Shown: piece after piece, positions 42,802 through 53,632 of the stretch
How positions within the stretch are numbered: position 1 is the first letter of the stretch
Layout: every line of letters begins with the position of its first letter
The notes under the pieces: model-generated
What the model was told of the DNA's origin: nothing
Seen by the model: only the letters and a program-made list of their open reading frames with translations
Database searches by the model: none
Assembly (NCBI RefSeq): GCF_014192915.1
Contig: NZ_JACHYN010000017.1
Span: forward strand, 51,041 to 115,040
DNA from: Azospirillum sp. OGB3
Lineage (GTDB): Bacteria; Pseudomonadota; Alphaproteobacteria; Azospirillales; Azospirillaceae
Direction: 5' to 3'
DNA: 64,000 bases
Translations under genes and position numbers: made by a program

Positions 42802-44811
42802 ATGACGACCCTGTTCTCAAAGATCCTGATCGCGAACCGCGGCGAGATCGCCTGCCGCGTCATCCGCACGGCGCGCCGCCTGGGCATCAAGACGGTTGCC
42901 GTCTATTCGGACGCCGACAAGAACGCCCTGCACGTCGAGATGGCCGACGAGGCCGTCCACATCGGCGCCGCCCCCTCGGCGCAGAGCTACCTGCTGATCG
43001 ACCGCATCGTCGACGCCTGCAAGAAGACGGGCGCCCAGGCCGTCCATCCCGGCTACGGCTTCCTGTCCGAGAAGCGCGAGTTCCAGGAGGCGCTGGCCGC
43101 CGCCGGCATCGCCTTCATCGGTCCGGACGCCCACGCCATCCAGGCGATGGGCGACAAGATCGAGTCCAAGAAGCTGGCCAAGGCCGCGGGCGTCAGCACG
43201 GTGCCCGGCTATCTGGGAGTCATCGCCGACGACAGCGAGGCGGTGACCATCGCCCGCGACATCGGCTACCCGGTGATGATCAAGGCGTCGGCCGGCGGCG
43301 GCGGCAAGGGCATGCGCGTGGCCTGGAACGACGAGGAGGCCCGCGAAGGCTTCCGCTCGGCCCAGAACGAGGCGCGCTCCTCCTTCGCCGACGACCGCGT
43401 CTTCGTCGAGAAGTACATCCAGCAGCCGCGTCACATCGAGATCCAGGTGCTGGCGGACGGGCAGGGCACCGCCCTGTATCTGGGCGAGCGCGAATGCTCG
43501 ATCCAGCGCCGCCACCAGAAGGTCATCGAAGAGGCGCCGTCGCCCTTCCTCGACGCCGCCACCCGCAAGGCGATGGGCGAGCAGGCCGTGGCGCTGGCCC
43601 GCGCCGTGGACTACAAGTCCGCCGGCACGGTCGAGTTCATCGTCGACGCCGAGCGCAACTTCTACTTCCTGGAGATGAACACCCGCCTCCAGGTGGAGCA
43701 TCCGGTCACCGAGCTGGTCACCGGCCTCGACCTCGTCGAGTTGATGATCCGCGTCGCGGCGGGCGAGAAGCTGACGCTTCGCCAAGACGACATCAAGCTC
43801 CACGGCTGGGCCATCGAGTCCCGCGTCTACGCCGAGGACCCCTTCCGCAACTTCCTGCCCTCCACCGGCCGGCTGACCCACTACCGCCCGCCGTCGGAGG
43901 ACCCGCACGTCCGCGTCGACACCGGCGTCTACGAGGGCGGCGAAATCTCCATGTACTACGACCCCATGATCGCCAAGCTGTGCAGCTGGGGGTCGACGCG
44001 CGACGCCGCCATCGCCCGCATGCGCGAGGCGTTGGACCAGTATTACATCCGCGGCGTCAGCCACAACATCCCGTTCCTCGCCTCGCTGATGGCCAACCAG
44101 CGCTTCGTCGAAGGCCGGCTGACCACCAACTTCATCGCCGAGGAATACCCGACCGGCTTCCACGCCTCCGACCTGCCGCCGGACGACCCGGCGGTCCTGA
44201 TCGCCGTCGCCGCGGTGATCCATCGCTGCCTGAACGACCGCGACATCCAGATCACCGGCAAGATGCCGGGCAACAAGGTCCGGGTGCGCGACGACTGGGT
44301 CGTCGTGATGGACGGCGCGCAGCATCCGGTCCATGTCCACCCGACGGAGGGCAGCCCGCAGCGCATCGGCTACACCGTCGATTTCGAGGGCCGGCACCAT
44401 GTGGTGTGGAGCGACTGGATGCTCGGCCAGCCGCTGTTCCGCGGCACGGTGAACGGCGCGCATGTCTGCGTCCAGGTGGACCGCGTCGGCGTCGGCTACC
44501 GCCTGTCCCACTCCGGCAGCCAGGCGCTGGTCAAGGTGCTGACGCCCAACGCCGCGCGGCTCGACGCGCTGATGCCGGTGAAGGCGCCGCCGGACATGTC
44601 GAAGTTCCTGCTGTCGCCGATGCCCGGCCTGCTCGTCTCGGTCGCCGTGACTGAGGGGCAGGAGGTCAAGGCCGGCGAGGTGCTGGCCGTGGTCGAGGCG
44701 ATGAAGATGGAAAACATCCTGCGCGCGGCGCAGGATGGCACGGTGTCCAAGGTGCACGCGACGCCCGGCTCCAGCCTGGCGGTCGATCAGAAGATCCTGG
44801 AGTTCGCGTGA
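42802..44811 (+). CDS. pccA: Acetyl/propionyl-CoA carboxylase alpha subunit (biotin carboxylase + BCCP)
   Basis: A 669-residue protein. The biotin carboxylase domain spans about residues 1-450, starting SKILIANRGEIACRVIRTAR, with the ATP-grasp loop ASAGGGGKGMRVAW near 164. A linker/BT domain is near 510-590, and the biotin carrier domain ends in VVEAMKMENILR, with the modified lysine near 635, 35 residues from the C-terminus as usual. It begins 14 bases after pccB, a coupled operon. Needs biotin, which the next gene imports. Confidence 0.96.
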   Translation: MTTLFSKILIANRGEIACRVIRTARRLGIKTVAVYSDADKNALHVEMADEAVHIGAAPSAQSYLLIDRIVDACKKTGAQAVHPGYGFLSEKREFQEALAAAGIAFIGPDAHAIQAMGDKIESKKLAKAAGVSTVPGYLGVIADDSEAVTIARDIGYPVMIKASAGGGGKGMRVAWNDEEAREGFRSAQNEARSSFADDRVFVEKYIQQPRHIEIQVLADGQGTALYLGERECSIQRRHQKVIEEAPSPFLDAATRKAMGEQAVALARAVDYKSAGTVEFIVDAERNFYFLEMNTRLQVEHPVTELVTGLDLVELMIRVAAGEKLTLRQDDIKLHGWAIESRVYAEDPFRNFLPSTGRLTHYRPPSEDPHVRVDTGVYEGGEISMYYDPMIAKLCSWGSTRDAAIARMREALDQYYIRGVSHNIPFLASLMANQRFVEGRLTTNFIAEEYPTGFHASDLPPDDPAVLIAVAAVIHRCLNDRDIQITGKMPGNKVRVRDDWVVVMDGAQHPVHVHPTEGSPQRIGYTVDFEGRHHVVWSDWMLGQPLFRGTVNGAHVCVQVDRVGVGYRLSHSGSQALVKVLTPNAARLDALMPVKAPPDMSKFLLSPMPGLLVSVAVTEGQEVKAGEVLAVVEAMKMENILRAAQDGTVSKVHATPGSSLAVDQKILEFA

Positions 44812-44849
44812 GCCAAGCGGGCTCCGACATATAGGGAAAGGTAAGGACG

Positions 44850-45443
44850 ATGGCTTTCGCAAACACGCTGACGCAGCGTGCCGCTTCGCTTCTCGAAACG
44901 GTCGCCCCGCGGGGCGGCCTGCTCACCGCCGCCACCGCGGCGGTTCTGGGCAGCCTGCTCCTGGCCGCCTCGGCCAAGGTCCAGGTCCCGTTCTGGCCGG
45001 TTCCGATGACGATGCAGAGCATGGTCGTCATCCTGCTCGGCATGGCCTACGGCAGCCGCCTCGCCACGGCGACGGTCCTGCTGTACCTGCTGGAAGGCCT
45101 CGCCGGCCTGCCGGTCTTCGCCGGTCCGGGCGCCGGCCCGGCCTACATGGCCGGTCCGACCGCCGGCTACCTGCTGGGCTTCGTCCTGGCCGCCGGCGTC
45201 ACCGGCTGGCTGGCCGAGCGTGGCTGGGACCGCAGCCCGCTGAAGGCCGTCGGCGCCCTGGCGATCGGCCATGCCCTGCTGTTCGTCCCAGGCGTGGCCT
45301 GGATGGCCGTCCTGTTCGGCGGCGAGAAGGCCGTCGCTCTCGGCCTGACGCCGTTCCTGGCCGCCACGGTCCTGAAGACGGCGCTGGGTGCCGCGATCAT
45401 GCAGGCCGCCTGGAAGGTCGTCGCCCGCCGGTCGCAGGGCTGA
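44850..45443 (+). CDS. bioY: Biotin transporter BioY
   Basis: A 197-residue membrane protein with about six hydrophobic segments. The conserved BioY opening AASAKVQVPFWPVPMTMQSM is near residues 40-60, and GMAYGSRLATATVLLYLLEG with GLAGLPVF follows. It is the substrate-binding (S) component of an ECF-type biotin importer. A ribosome site aggtaagga precedes the ATG by three bases. Placed 38 bases after pccA, it supplies the cofactor of that enzyme. Confidence 0.93.
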   Translation: MAFANTLTQRAASLLETVAPRGGLLTAATAAVLGSLLLAASAKVQVPFWPVPMTMQSMVVILLGMAYGSRLATATVLLYLLEGLAGLPVFAGPGAGPAYMAGPTAGYLLGFVLAAGVTGWLAERGWDRSPLKAVGALAIGHALLFVPGVAWMAVLFGGEKAVALGLTPFLAATVLKTALGAAIMQAAWKVVARRSQG

Positions 45444-45462
45444 GGGTAGGGGGGCTTGCTTG

Positions 45463-45545
45463 CCCCCACCCTAACCCTCCCCCGCTGGGCGGGGGAGGGG
45501 ACTAACTCTCCCTCCCCTGCGAAGCGGGGGAGGGCCGGGTGGGGC
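45463..45545. repeat. REP-like palindromic repeat with two hairpins
   Basis: Two GC-rich hairpins, 45475-45499 and 45510-45534, have arms of the ccctcccc/ggggaggg kind, framed by an outer pair ccccaccct / gggtgggg. This layout is typical of dispersed intergenic repeats in GC-rich Azospirillum-like genomes. It may also stop or separate bioY transcription from the mutase gene. Confidence 0.7.
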
Positions 45546-45612
45546 AAGACCCTCCCATTCATTGATCGTTTCAAATCATTCGAACCAAGAAGCCGTGTCG
45601 AGGAGACGTCCC

Positions 45613-47766
45613 ATGAGCGAATTCCCGAAGAAGACCCAGGCCGACTGGCAGGCCCTGGCCACCAAGGACCTGGGCGCCAACGGGACGCTCGACGACCTCG
45701 TCTGGAAGACTCCGGAGGGGCTGGACGTCAAGGCCCTCTACACCGCCGACGATCTGGATGGCCTGGAACTGGACAGTCTGCCCGGCTTCCCGCCCTTCAC
45801 CCGCGGCCCGCGCGCCACGATGTACGCGGTGAAGCCCTGGACCATCCGCCAGTACGCCGGCTTCTCGACCGCCGAAGAGTCCAACGCCTTCTACAAGGCG
45901 AACCTGAAGGCCGGGCAGATGGGCCTGTCGGTCGCCTTCGACCTCGCCACCCACCGCGGCTATGACAGCGACCACCCGCGCGTGGTCGGCGACGTGGGCA
46001 AGGCCGGCGTCGCCATCGACAGCGTCGAGGACATGAAGATCCTCTTCGACGGCATCCCGCTCGACAAGATGTCGGTGTCGATGACCATGAACGGCGCGGT
46101 GCTGCCGATCCTCGCCGGCTACATCGTCGCCGCGGAGGAGCAGGGCGTCAGCCAGGACAAGCTGAGCGGGACCATCCAGAACGACATCCTCAAGGAGTTC
46201 ATGGTCCGCAACACCTACATCTACCCGCCCGAACCCTCGATGCGGATCATCGCGGACATCATCGAGTACACGGCGCTGAACATGCCGAAGTTCAACTCGA
46301 TCTCGATTTCCGGCTACCACATGCAGGAGGCCGGGGCGACCGCGGTGCAGGAACTGGCCTTCACCATCGCCGACGGCCTCGAATACGTCCGCGCCGCCAT
46401 GTCCAAGGGGCTGCCGGTCGACAAGTTCGCGCCGCGCCTGTCCTTCTTCTTCTCCATCGGCATGAACTTCTTCATGGAGATCGCCAAGCTGCGCGCCGCG
46501 CGCCTGCTGTGGTCGACCCTGATGAAGCAGAAGTTCGACCCGAAGGACGCCCGATCGCTGGCCCTGCGCACCCACTGCCAGACCTCCGGCGTCAGCCTGA
46601 CCGAGCAGGACCCCTACAACAACGTCATCCGCACCACCATCGAGGCGATGGCCGCGGTGCTGGGCGGCACCCAGTCGCTGCACACCAACGCCTTCGACGA
46701 GGCGCTGGGCCTGCCGACCAAATTCTCCGCCCGCATCGCCCGCAACACCCAGCTCATCATCGCCGAGGAGTCGGGCGTCACCAACGTGGTCGATCCGCTG
46801 GGCGGCTCCTACTACATCGAGAATCTGACCCACAGCCTCGCCAAGGCTGCGCTCGACCTCATCAACAAGGTCGAGGATCTGGGCGGCATGACCAAGGCGG
46901 TGGACAGCGGCATGCCCAAGCTGCTGATCGAGGAGGCCGCCGCCCGCCGGCAGGCCCGCGTCGATCGCGCCGAGGAGGTGATCGTCGGCGTCAACAAGTA
47001 CCGTCCGGAGAACCCCGAGATGGTCGACGTGCTGGACATCGACAACACGGCGGTCCGCGAATCCCAGATCGCCCGCCTCAATCAGGTCCGCGCCAACCGC
47101 GACGACGCCAAGTGCCGCGCCGCCCTGGAGGCGCTGACCAAGGCCGCCACGGAGAAGTCCGGCAACCTGCTCGCCCTGGCGGTGGAGGCCACCCGCGCCC
47201 GCGCCACGGTCGGCGAGATTTCCGACGCGCTGGAGAAGGCCTTCACCCGCCACGTGGCGGTCATCCGTTCGGTTTCCGGCGTTTACGGCGCCGCCTACGA
47301 GGGCGACGAGGGCTTCAAGAGGATCCAGGAGGAGGTGTCCGCCTTCGCCGCCGAGGAAGGCCGCCGCCCGCGCATCCTCGTCGTCAAGATGGGCCAGGAC
47401 GGCCACGACCGCGGCGCCAAGGTGATCGCCACCAGCTTCGCCGACATCGGCTTCGACGTGGACATCGGACCGCTGTTCCAGACCCCGGAGGAGGCCGCCC
47501 GTCAGGCGGTGGAGAACGACGTGCACGTCATCGGCGTGTCGTCCCAGGCCGCCGGCCACAAGACGCTGGTCCCGCAACTGGTCGAGGAACTGCGCCGCCA
47601 GGGCGCCGGGGACATCCTGGTCGTCTGCGGCGGCGTGATCCCGCCCCAGGACTACGACTACCTCTACAAGGCAGGCGCCGCCGCCATCTACGGCCCCGGC
47701 ACCAACATCCCGAAGGCCGCCTCCGACATCCTGGCCATCCTGCGCAAGCAGAAGGCCGCGGCGTGA
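45613..47766 (+). CDS. scpA: Methylmalonyl-CoA mutase, single-chain
   Basis: A 717-residue enzyme that isomerises methylmalonyl-CoA to succinyl-CoA with adenosylcobalamin. The TIM-barrel substrate domain (RQYAGFSTAEESNAFYKANL; DLATHRGYDSDHPRV) spans residues 60-550. The B12-binding domain follows, with the lower-axial-histidine motif DGHDRG at 596-601 and later CGGVIPPQDYDYLYKAGA. The length is that of the homodimeric or alpha-type mutase. No second mutase subunit is adjacent. It completes the propionate route with pccBA; succinyl-CoA enters the TCA cycle. Confidence 0.95.
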   Translation: MSEFPKKTQADWQALATKDLGANGTLDDLVWKTPEGLDVKALYTADDLDGLELDSLPGFPPFTRGPRATMYAVKPWTIRQYAGFSTAEESNAFYKANLKAGQMGLSVAFDLATHRGYDSDHPRVVGDVGKAGVAIDSVEDMKILFDGIPLDKMSVSMTMNGAVLPILAGYIVAAEEQGVSQDKLSGTIQNDILKEFMVRNTYIYPPEPSMRIIADIIEYTALNMPKFNSISISGYHMQEAGATAVQELAFTIADGLEYVRAAMSKGLPVDKFAPRLSFFFSIGMNFFMEIAKLRAARLLWSTLMKQKFDPKDARSLALRTHCQTSGVSLTEQDPYNNVIRTTIEAMAAVLGGTQSLHTNAFDEALGLPTKFSARIARNTQLIIAEESGVTNVVDPLGGSYYIENLTHSLAKAALDLINKVEDLGGMTKAVDSGMPKLLIEEAAARRQARVDRAEEVIVGVNKYRPENPEMVDVLDIDNTAVRESQIARLNQVRANRDDAKCRAALEALTKAATEKSGNLLALAVEATRARATVGEISDALEKAFTRHVAVIRSVSGVYGAAYEGDEGFKRIQEEVSAFAAEEGRRPRILVVKMGQDGHDRGAKVIATSFADIGFDVDIGPLFQTPEEAARQAVENDVHVIGVSSQAAGHKTLVPQLVEELRRQGAGDILVVCGGVIPPQDYDYLYKAGAAAIYGPGTNIPKAASDILAILRKQKAAA

Positions 47767-47948
47767 GGACAGAGGATGGGGTCTCCTTTGCTCGCGCTCC
47801 TAAGGCAGTGGCCGACGAGGCCCCTGCGCCTTGGGATTTGACCGATGGGCAGATGCGCTGGTTGGAGGAAAACCGCCCGGCGCTGAATGCCTATGATGAA
47901 TTCGTTGCGAAGCATGGTGTGTTCAGCGAGGACAGGCGGCTATTCTGA
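47763..47948 (+). CDS. CcdA-like antitoxin, N-terminally altered or truncated
   Basis: A 61-residue frame starting at GTG, coupled to the mutase stop as GTGA. The C-terminal 32 residues (RWLEENRPALNAYDEFVAKH, then GVFSEDRRLF) match the CcdA end that wraps the CcdB toxin. The usual N-terminal ribbon-helix-helix DNA-binding part is missing and replaced by an unrelated leader. No CcdB toxin gene follows. It is probably an orphan remnant, though it could still neutralise a distant toxin. Confidence 0.6.
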   Translation: MRTEDGVSFARAPKAVADEAPAPWDLTDGQMRWLEENRPALNAYDEFVAKHGVFSEDRRLF

Positions 47949-48020
47949 AGGGCCTTACTGTCCTTCCTCGCTCTGTGGGAGAAGGGCGTAGAGTGAGAGT
48001 CGTAGCGAGAGTTTCTTCAC

Positions 48021-48713
48021 TTGCCCATCACCGCCGAAACCGACCTCTACGCCCCGGTCAAAGCCTTCCTCGAAGCCCAGGGCTATGACGTGAAGGCTGA
48101 GATCCACGGCTGCGACCTCGTCGCTGTGCGAGGGGCCGAGCCGCCGCTGATCGTCGAGCTGAAGAAGCGCTTCACCCTGGACCTGCTGCTTCAGGGGGTG
48201 GACCGGCTCGCCCTGACCGACACCGTCTATCTCGCCGTGCCGCAGCCGGGGCGCAAGGCCAGCGGCGCGTCGCCCCATGACAGCGGGGTGCGCAAGCTGT
48301 GCCGGCGGCTGGGCGTCGGCCTGCTGATCGTCGACACCGGCCGGGCGGCGGGGCATGAGGTGGAGGTTCTGCTCGACCCCGTTCCCTACAGCCCGCGCAA
48401 GGACAGGACGCGCGCCGCCCGCCTGCTGGGGGAGCACGCGCGGCGCCGGGGCGATCCCAACCGCGGCGGTTCCACCCGCGTGCCCATCGTTACCGCCTAC
48501 CGCCAGGACGCGCTGCGCTGCGCCCGGCTGCTGACCGCCGGGCCGCTGTCGCTGAAGGCGCTGCGCGCCGCCGGGGCGCCGAAGGACGCCGCGGCCATCC
48601 TCCAGCGCAACGTCTACGGCTGGTTCGAGCGCATCGCCAAGGGAACCTACGGGCTGAGCGCGGCCGGCGTGCAGGGGGTGGAGACCTTCGCCCACGCGCT
48701 GGCCGCGGAATGA
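48021..48713 (+). CDS. DUF2161 family putative PD-(D/E)xK nuclease
   Basis: A 230-residue protein starting at TTG (MPITAETDLYAPVKAFLEAQ). The core CDLVAVRGAEPPLIVELKKR gives a D...E-x-K nuclease signature at about residues 32-50. The C-terminal half looks winged-helix-like (GPLSLKALRAAGAPKDAAAI). The family is widespread in alphaproteobacteria and of unknown role; DNA repair or restriction has been suggested by the fold only. It is convergent with dctD, whose stop is eight bases away. Confidence 0.82.
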   Translation: MPITAETDLYAPVKAFLEAQGYDVKAEIHGCDLVAVRGAEPPLIVELKKRFTLDLLLQGVDRLALTDTVYLAVPQPGRKASGASPHDSGVRKLCRRLGVGLLIVDTGRAAGHEVEVLLDPVPYSPRKDRTRAARLLGEHARRRGDPNRGGSTRVPIVTAYRQDALRCARLLTAGPLSLKALRAAGAPKDAAAILQRNVYGWFERIAKGTYGLSAAGVQGVETFAHALAAE

Positions 48714-48720
48714 GCGCTCA

Positions 48721-50096
<1,376 letters not shown>

Positions 50097-50100
<4 letters not shown>

Positions 50101-51926
50101 GTCTGGGAATCCCTGCGCTTGAGGCGGATGGTGAAGAGGGCGCCCCCCTCCGGGTGGTTGGCGGCGGTCAGGCTGCCGCCGAAATCCTCGACGATGCCGT
50201 GGCTGATCGACAGGCCGAGGCCGAGCCCGTCGCCCGCCTCCTTGGTCGTAAAGAAGGGCACGAAGATGCGTGGCAGGTCGGCCTCCGCGATGCCGGGGCC
50301 GCTGTCGCGGACGGTCAGCACCGCCTCCTCCCCTTCCTCGGCCAGGGTGATGCGGACATGGCGGCGGGGGGAGGCGCGCATGGCGTCGGCGGCGTTGCCG
50401 ATCAGGTTGACCAGCACCTGCTGCAACCGCACGTCCTCACCGGTGACCAGCAGGGGGCCGTCCGGCAGGTCGGTGTCCACCGTCACGGAATCGCGGCGCA
50501 GCCGGGCCTCCAGCAGGGCCAGCGCCTGCCCCACGGCGGCGGCGGCGGAGACGGCGCCCAACGTGCCCGAGGCGCGCCGGGCGAAGCCCTTCAGGCTGCG
50601 GGTGATGGCGGCCATGCGGTCGGTCAGGTCGGCGATCTCCGCCAGATTGTCGCGCACCGCGTCCGGCCGTCCGCGCTCCAGCAGCACCACCGCGTTGTCG
50701 GCGAAGCTGCGGATGGCGGCCAGCGGCTGGTTGATCTCGTGCGCCATGGCCGCGGACATCTGGCCCAGCGCCGCCAGCTTCGCCGCCTGGGTCAGCTCGT
50801 TCTCGGTGGCGCGCAGCTCCGCCGTGGCGGCGGCCACGCGGCGCTCCAGCTCGGCCCGCGCCTCTTCCTGGAGGGCCAGCCGCTCCACGAGGTTGAGGCG
50901 GCGCTGGGCCAGCGCGTGGCCGGTCAGGGCGGCCAGCGCCACCACCGCGGCGGCGAGCAGCCCGGCCTGCTGGGCGCGGGTGGCGACCGGGGCGAGGCTG
51001 GTCAGGGCATGGATGGTCCAGTCGCCGCCGGGCACCGCGGCGGACTGCAGGAGGTAGCGCCGCTCCGCGTTGCCCTCCCGCAGGGTGATGCGGTCGGACG
51101 CCCCGCCGAAGGCCCAGGGCAGGGTTGGGATCTCCTCGGTCGCGGGGGCCGCCGCGGCGGGCAACGTGACCGGCAGGCGGCGGGGCAGGGCGTTGTAGCG
51201 CCAGCCCTCGACGTTGGTGATGAAGACGACGCCGTCGCGGTCGGAGACCAGCACCTTCTCCTGGCCGTGCGACCAAGCCCGTTCCAGCTCGTGGAAACCG
51301 ACCTTCAGGACCACGACGCCGGCCGGCCGCCCGCCCGCCCGCCCATCTGTGCGGTTTTCCGCCACCACCCGCTGCGCCGTGTAGTAGCCGGGGACGAGCG
51401 AGGTGGTGCCGAGCGCGAAGTGATGCCCCTCCCCCTGTTCCATGGCCGACTGGAAATAGGGGCGGTAGCTGAAATTCTGCCCGACGAAGCTGGGCGAGGC
51501 GTTCCAGTTGCTGGCCGCGACGGTGGTTCCCGTCCCGTTCATCACATACAAAGCGGACGCCTTCAGCGTCGCCGCGATGGCCTCCAGCTTGCGGTTCAGG
51601 CGGTCCACCCGCTCCGGGCTGGGGTCGCGCAGCAGGTCGGCGACCTCCTGGTCGCGGGCGAGCACCATCGGCACGGCGGCGTGGCGCTCCAGCTCCGTGC
51701 GCAGGTTGGATTCGTACAGCGACAGCTGCGCCGACCCCTGTTCGCGGAGGGACTCGCTGGCGTTGTCCGCCGCCAGACCCGCGGCCACCGCCGCGGCCAG
51801 CGGCATGCCGACGACCAGCACGGCCAGCATCACCCTTCGCGGACGGGCGAACAGGACCGGCAACCGCCGGGCGAGCCAGTCGCGGCTTTGCGAAAATGTC
51901 CAGCGGGTGGGGGCGATCCTAACCAA
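50097..51926 (-). CDS. dctB: C4-dicarboxylate sensor histidine kinase DctB
   Basis: A 609-residue membrane kinase. A first membrane helix is at about 32-52; the periplasmic double-PAS sensor is at about 55-310 (SFVGQNFSYRPYFQSAMEQG is the ligand-domain segment). A second helix lies at about 322-342 and a coiled coil at 350-385. The phospho-accepting His396 is in MAHEINQPLAAIRS, and the ATPase motifs are NLIGNAADAM, DSGPGI and GLGLGLSI. Start is a TTG with GAGGA just before it; a later start would cut the first helix. It senses succinate, fumarate or malate. Confidence 0.93.
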
Positions 51927-51976
51927 CGGTCCTCAATTCATGCTGCGCCGCAACAAGAGATCGCACGGAGGGAGCG

Positions 51977-51996
51977 ATGTGCGGATTTTCGCACAT
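51977..51996. promoter_or_regulatory. Candidate DctD upstream activator site 1
   Basis: A perfect inverted repeat atgtgcg-gatttt-cgcacat lies 74 bases before the sigma-54 box of dctA and inside the dctB-dctA intergenic region. Position and symmetry match enhancer sites bound by DctD. Confidence 0.72.
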
Positions 51997-52012
51997 GGAT
52001 TCCACCCCTGTC

Positions 52013-52030
52013 GTGCGGATTCTGACCCAC
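52013..52030. promoter_or_regulatory. Candidate DctD upstream activator site 2 (weaker)
   Basis: gtgcggat-tc-tgacccac repeats the left arm of site 1 with a degenerate right arm. Centres of the two sites are about 35 bases apart, close to three and a half helical turns, so cooperative binding is only possible rather than implied. Confidence 0.5.
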
Positions 52031-52069
52031 GCGCTCCGTCAGAGCGCTGCGATTCCTCACTTTTGTCTT

Positions 52070-52085
52070 TGGCACACCGCTTGCT
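52070..52085 (+). promoter_or_regulatory. Sigma-54 promoter of dctA
   Basis: tggcacaccgcttgct fits the consensus tggcac-n5-ttgc exactly. It lies 82 bases before the dctA ATG, with the DctD-type sites upstream. This predicts RpoN-dependent expression. Confidence 0.88.
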
Positions 52086-52166
52086 TCCAGAGGGGTATGA
52101 CGGGCAGGCCGCCGACCGCGAGACAAGAGCGGCAGCCCATTTCAGGAACGCCACGAGGAGACGACC

Positions 52167-53468
52167 ATGCACGCCCAAGGACAGCCCCAGAAAAAGCCAT
52201 TCTACACGAACCTGACGGTTCAGGTTCTGACCGCGATCACCATCGGCATTCTGCTCGGCCATTTCTATCCGGCTCTTGCGGTGCAGATGAAGCCGCTGGG
52301 CGACGTCTTCATCAAGATGATCAAGATGGTCATCGGCCCGATCGTCTTCCTGACCGTGGTCACCGGCATCTCCTCGATCGGCGACATGAAGAAGGTCGGC
52401 AAGGTCGGCGGCAAGGCGATCCTGTATTTCGAGATCGTCACCACCTTCGCACTGGGGCTCGGCCTGCTGGTCGTCAATCTGGTGAAGCCGGGCTCGGGGA
52501 TGAACATCCAGGCCGGTTCGCTGAAGGCCGACGCCGTCGCCAAATACGCGACCGAGGCGCAGAACCACACGACCATCGACTTCCTGGTCAACATCGTCCC
52601 GGACAACGTCGTCGGCGCCTTCGTCAAGGGCGACATGCTGCAGATCCTGTTCTTCGCGGTGATCTTCGGCGTCGCGCTGTCCGCCATGGGTCAGAAAGGC
52701 AAGGTGGTCGAGGACATGTTCGAGAAGGTGTCGCACGCCATGTTCGGCGTGATCGGCATCCTGATGCGCGTCGCCCCGCTGGGTGCCTTCGGCGCGATGT
52801 CCTTCACCATCGGCAAGTACGGCGTGTCATCCCTGACCTCGCTCGGCCAGCTGATGGCGGCGGTCTACATCACCATGGCGCTGTTCGTCTTCGTCGTGCT
52901 GGGCAGCATCGCCCGCCTGTACAACTTCAGCCTCCTGACCTTCCTGCGCTACATCAAGGACGAGCTGCTGATCGTGCTCGGCACCTCCTCCTCGGAGTCC
53001 GTGCTGCCGCGCATGATGGAGAAGATGCAGAAGTTCGGCTGCTCCAAGCACGTCGTCGGCCTCGTCATCCCCACCGGCTACTCGTTCAACCTCGACGGCA
53101 CCTCCATCTACCTGTCGATGGCCGCGATCTTCATCGCCCAGGCCTTCAACATCGACCTGACGATCTGGCAGCAGCTCACCATCCTCGGCCTGCTGATGCT
53201 GACCTCCAAGGGCGCGGCGGCGGTCACCGGCGGCGGCTTCGTGACGCTGGCGGCCACCCTGTCGGCCACCGGCCACCTGCCGATCGAAGGTTTGGCGCTG
53301 CTGCTCGGCGTGGATCGCTTCATGTCGGAAGCCCGCGCCATCACCAACCTGATCGGCAACGGCGTCGCCACCATCGTGGTTGCCAAGATGGAAGGCGAGT
53401 TCGACGAGAGCAAGGCGGTCGCCGAATACCAGGAGCACTTCAAGGAGCCGGCCCTGGCCCGCATCTGA
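52167..53468 (+). CDS. dctA: C4-dicarboxylate:cation symporter DctA
   Basis: A 433-residue transporter of the DAACS family. The helices hold the conserved SSSESVLPRMMEKM hairpin, the GYSFNLDGTSIYLSMAAIFI sodium/substrate motif and a final VDRFMSEARAITNLIGNGVA segment. It imports succinate, fumarate and malate. Ribosome site gaggagacgacc precedes the ATG. Divergent from dctBD, as in Rhizobium; controlled by the sigma-54 box and DctD. Feeds malate to maeB just downstream. Confidence 0.96.
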   Translation: MHAQGQPQKKPFYTNLTVQVLTAITIGILLGHFYPALAVQMKPLGDVFIKMIKMVIGPIVFLTVVTGISSIGDMKKVGKVGGKAILYFEIVTTFALGLGLLVVNLVKPGSGMNIQAGSLKADAVAKYATEAQNHTTIDFLVNIVPDNVVGAFVKGDMLQILFFAVIFGVALSAMGQKGKVVEDMFEKVSHAMFGVIGILMRVAPLGAFGAMSFTIGKYGVSSLTSLGQLMAAVYITMALFVFVVLGSIARLYNFSLLTFLRYIKDELLIVLGTSSSESVLPRMMEKMQKFGCSKHVVGLVIPTGYSFNLDGTSIYLSMAAIFIAQAFNIDLTIWQQLTILGLLMLTSKGAAAVTGGGFVTLAATLSATGHLPIEGLALLLGVDRFMSEARAITNLIGNGVATIVVAKMEGEFDESKAVAEYQEHFKEPALARI

Positions 53469-53500
53469 TCCGGGTCCGGCCTCCGGACCTTGGGGGTGAA

Positions 53501-53537
53501 AAGGAAGGGGCGGTCCGCCGCGGGCTGCCCCTTTCCC
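53501..53537 (+). terminator. GC-rich hairpin after dctA
   Basis: Arms aaggaaggggc and gcccctttcc around a ccgcgg-type loop form a hairpin with a bulge. No T run follows, so termination strength is uncertain. Confidence 0.5.
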
Positions 53538-53632
53538 ATTCCGGTACTCGGGCAATTCGGGTATAAGCCGGAGGGGAAACAGTTCGTCGTTCGGCAAATT
53601 AACTGAAATCAAGTTAAAAGGGGAGAGGACGT

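Noticed and set aside
42817..44862. 680-codon open frame antisense to pccA
   Set aside because: The translation is rich in Arg, Val, His and Asp with no domain, while the sense strand has complete biotin carboxylase motifs.
45444..45612. Cobalamin riboswitch before methylmalonyl-CoA mutase
   Set aside because: The gap contains the REP-like repeat and a short leader; no B12-box (gccactg) or suitable fold was seen.
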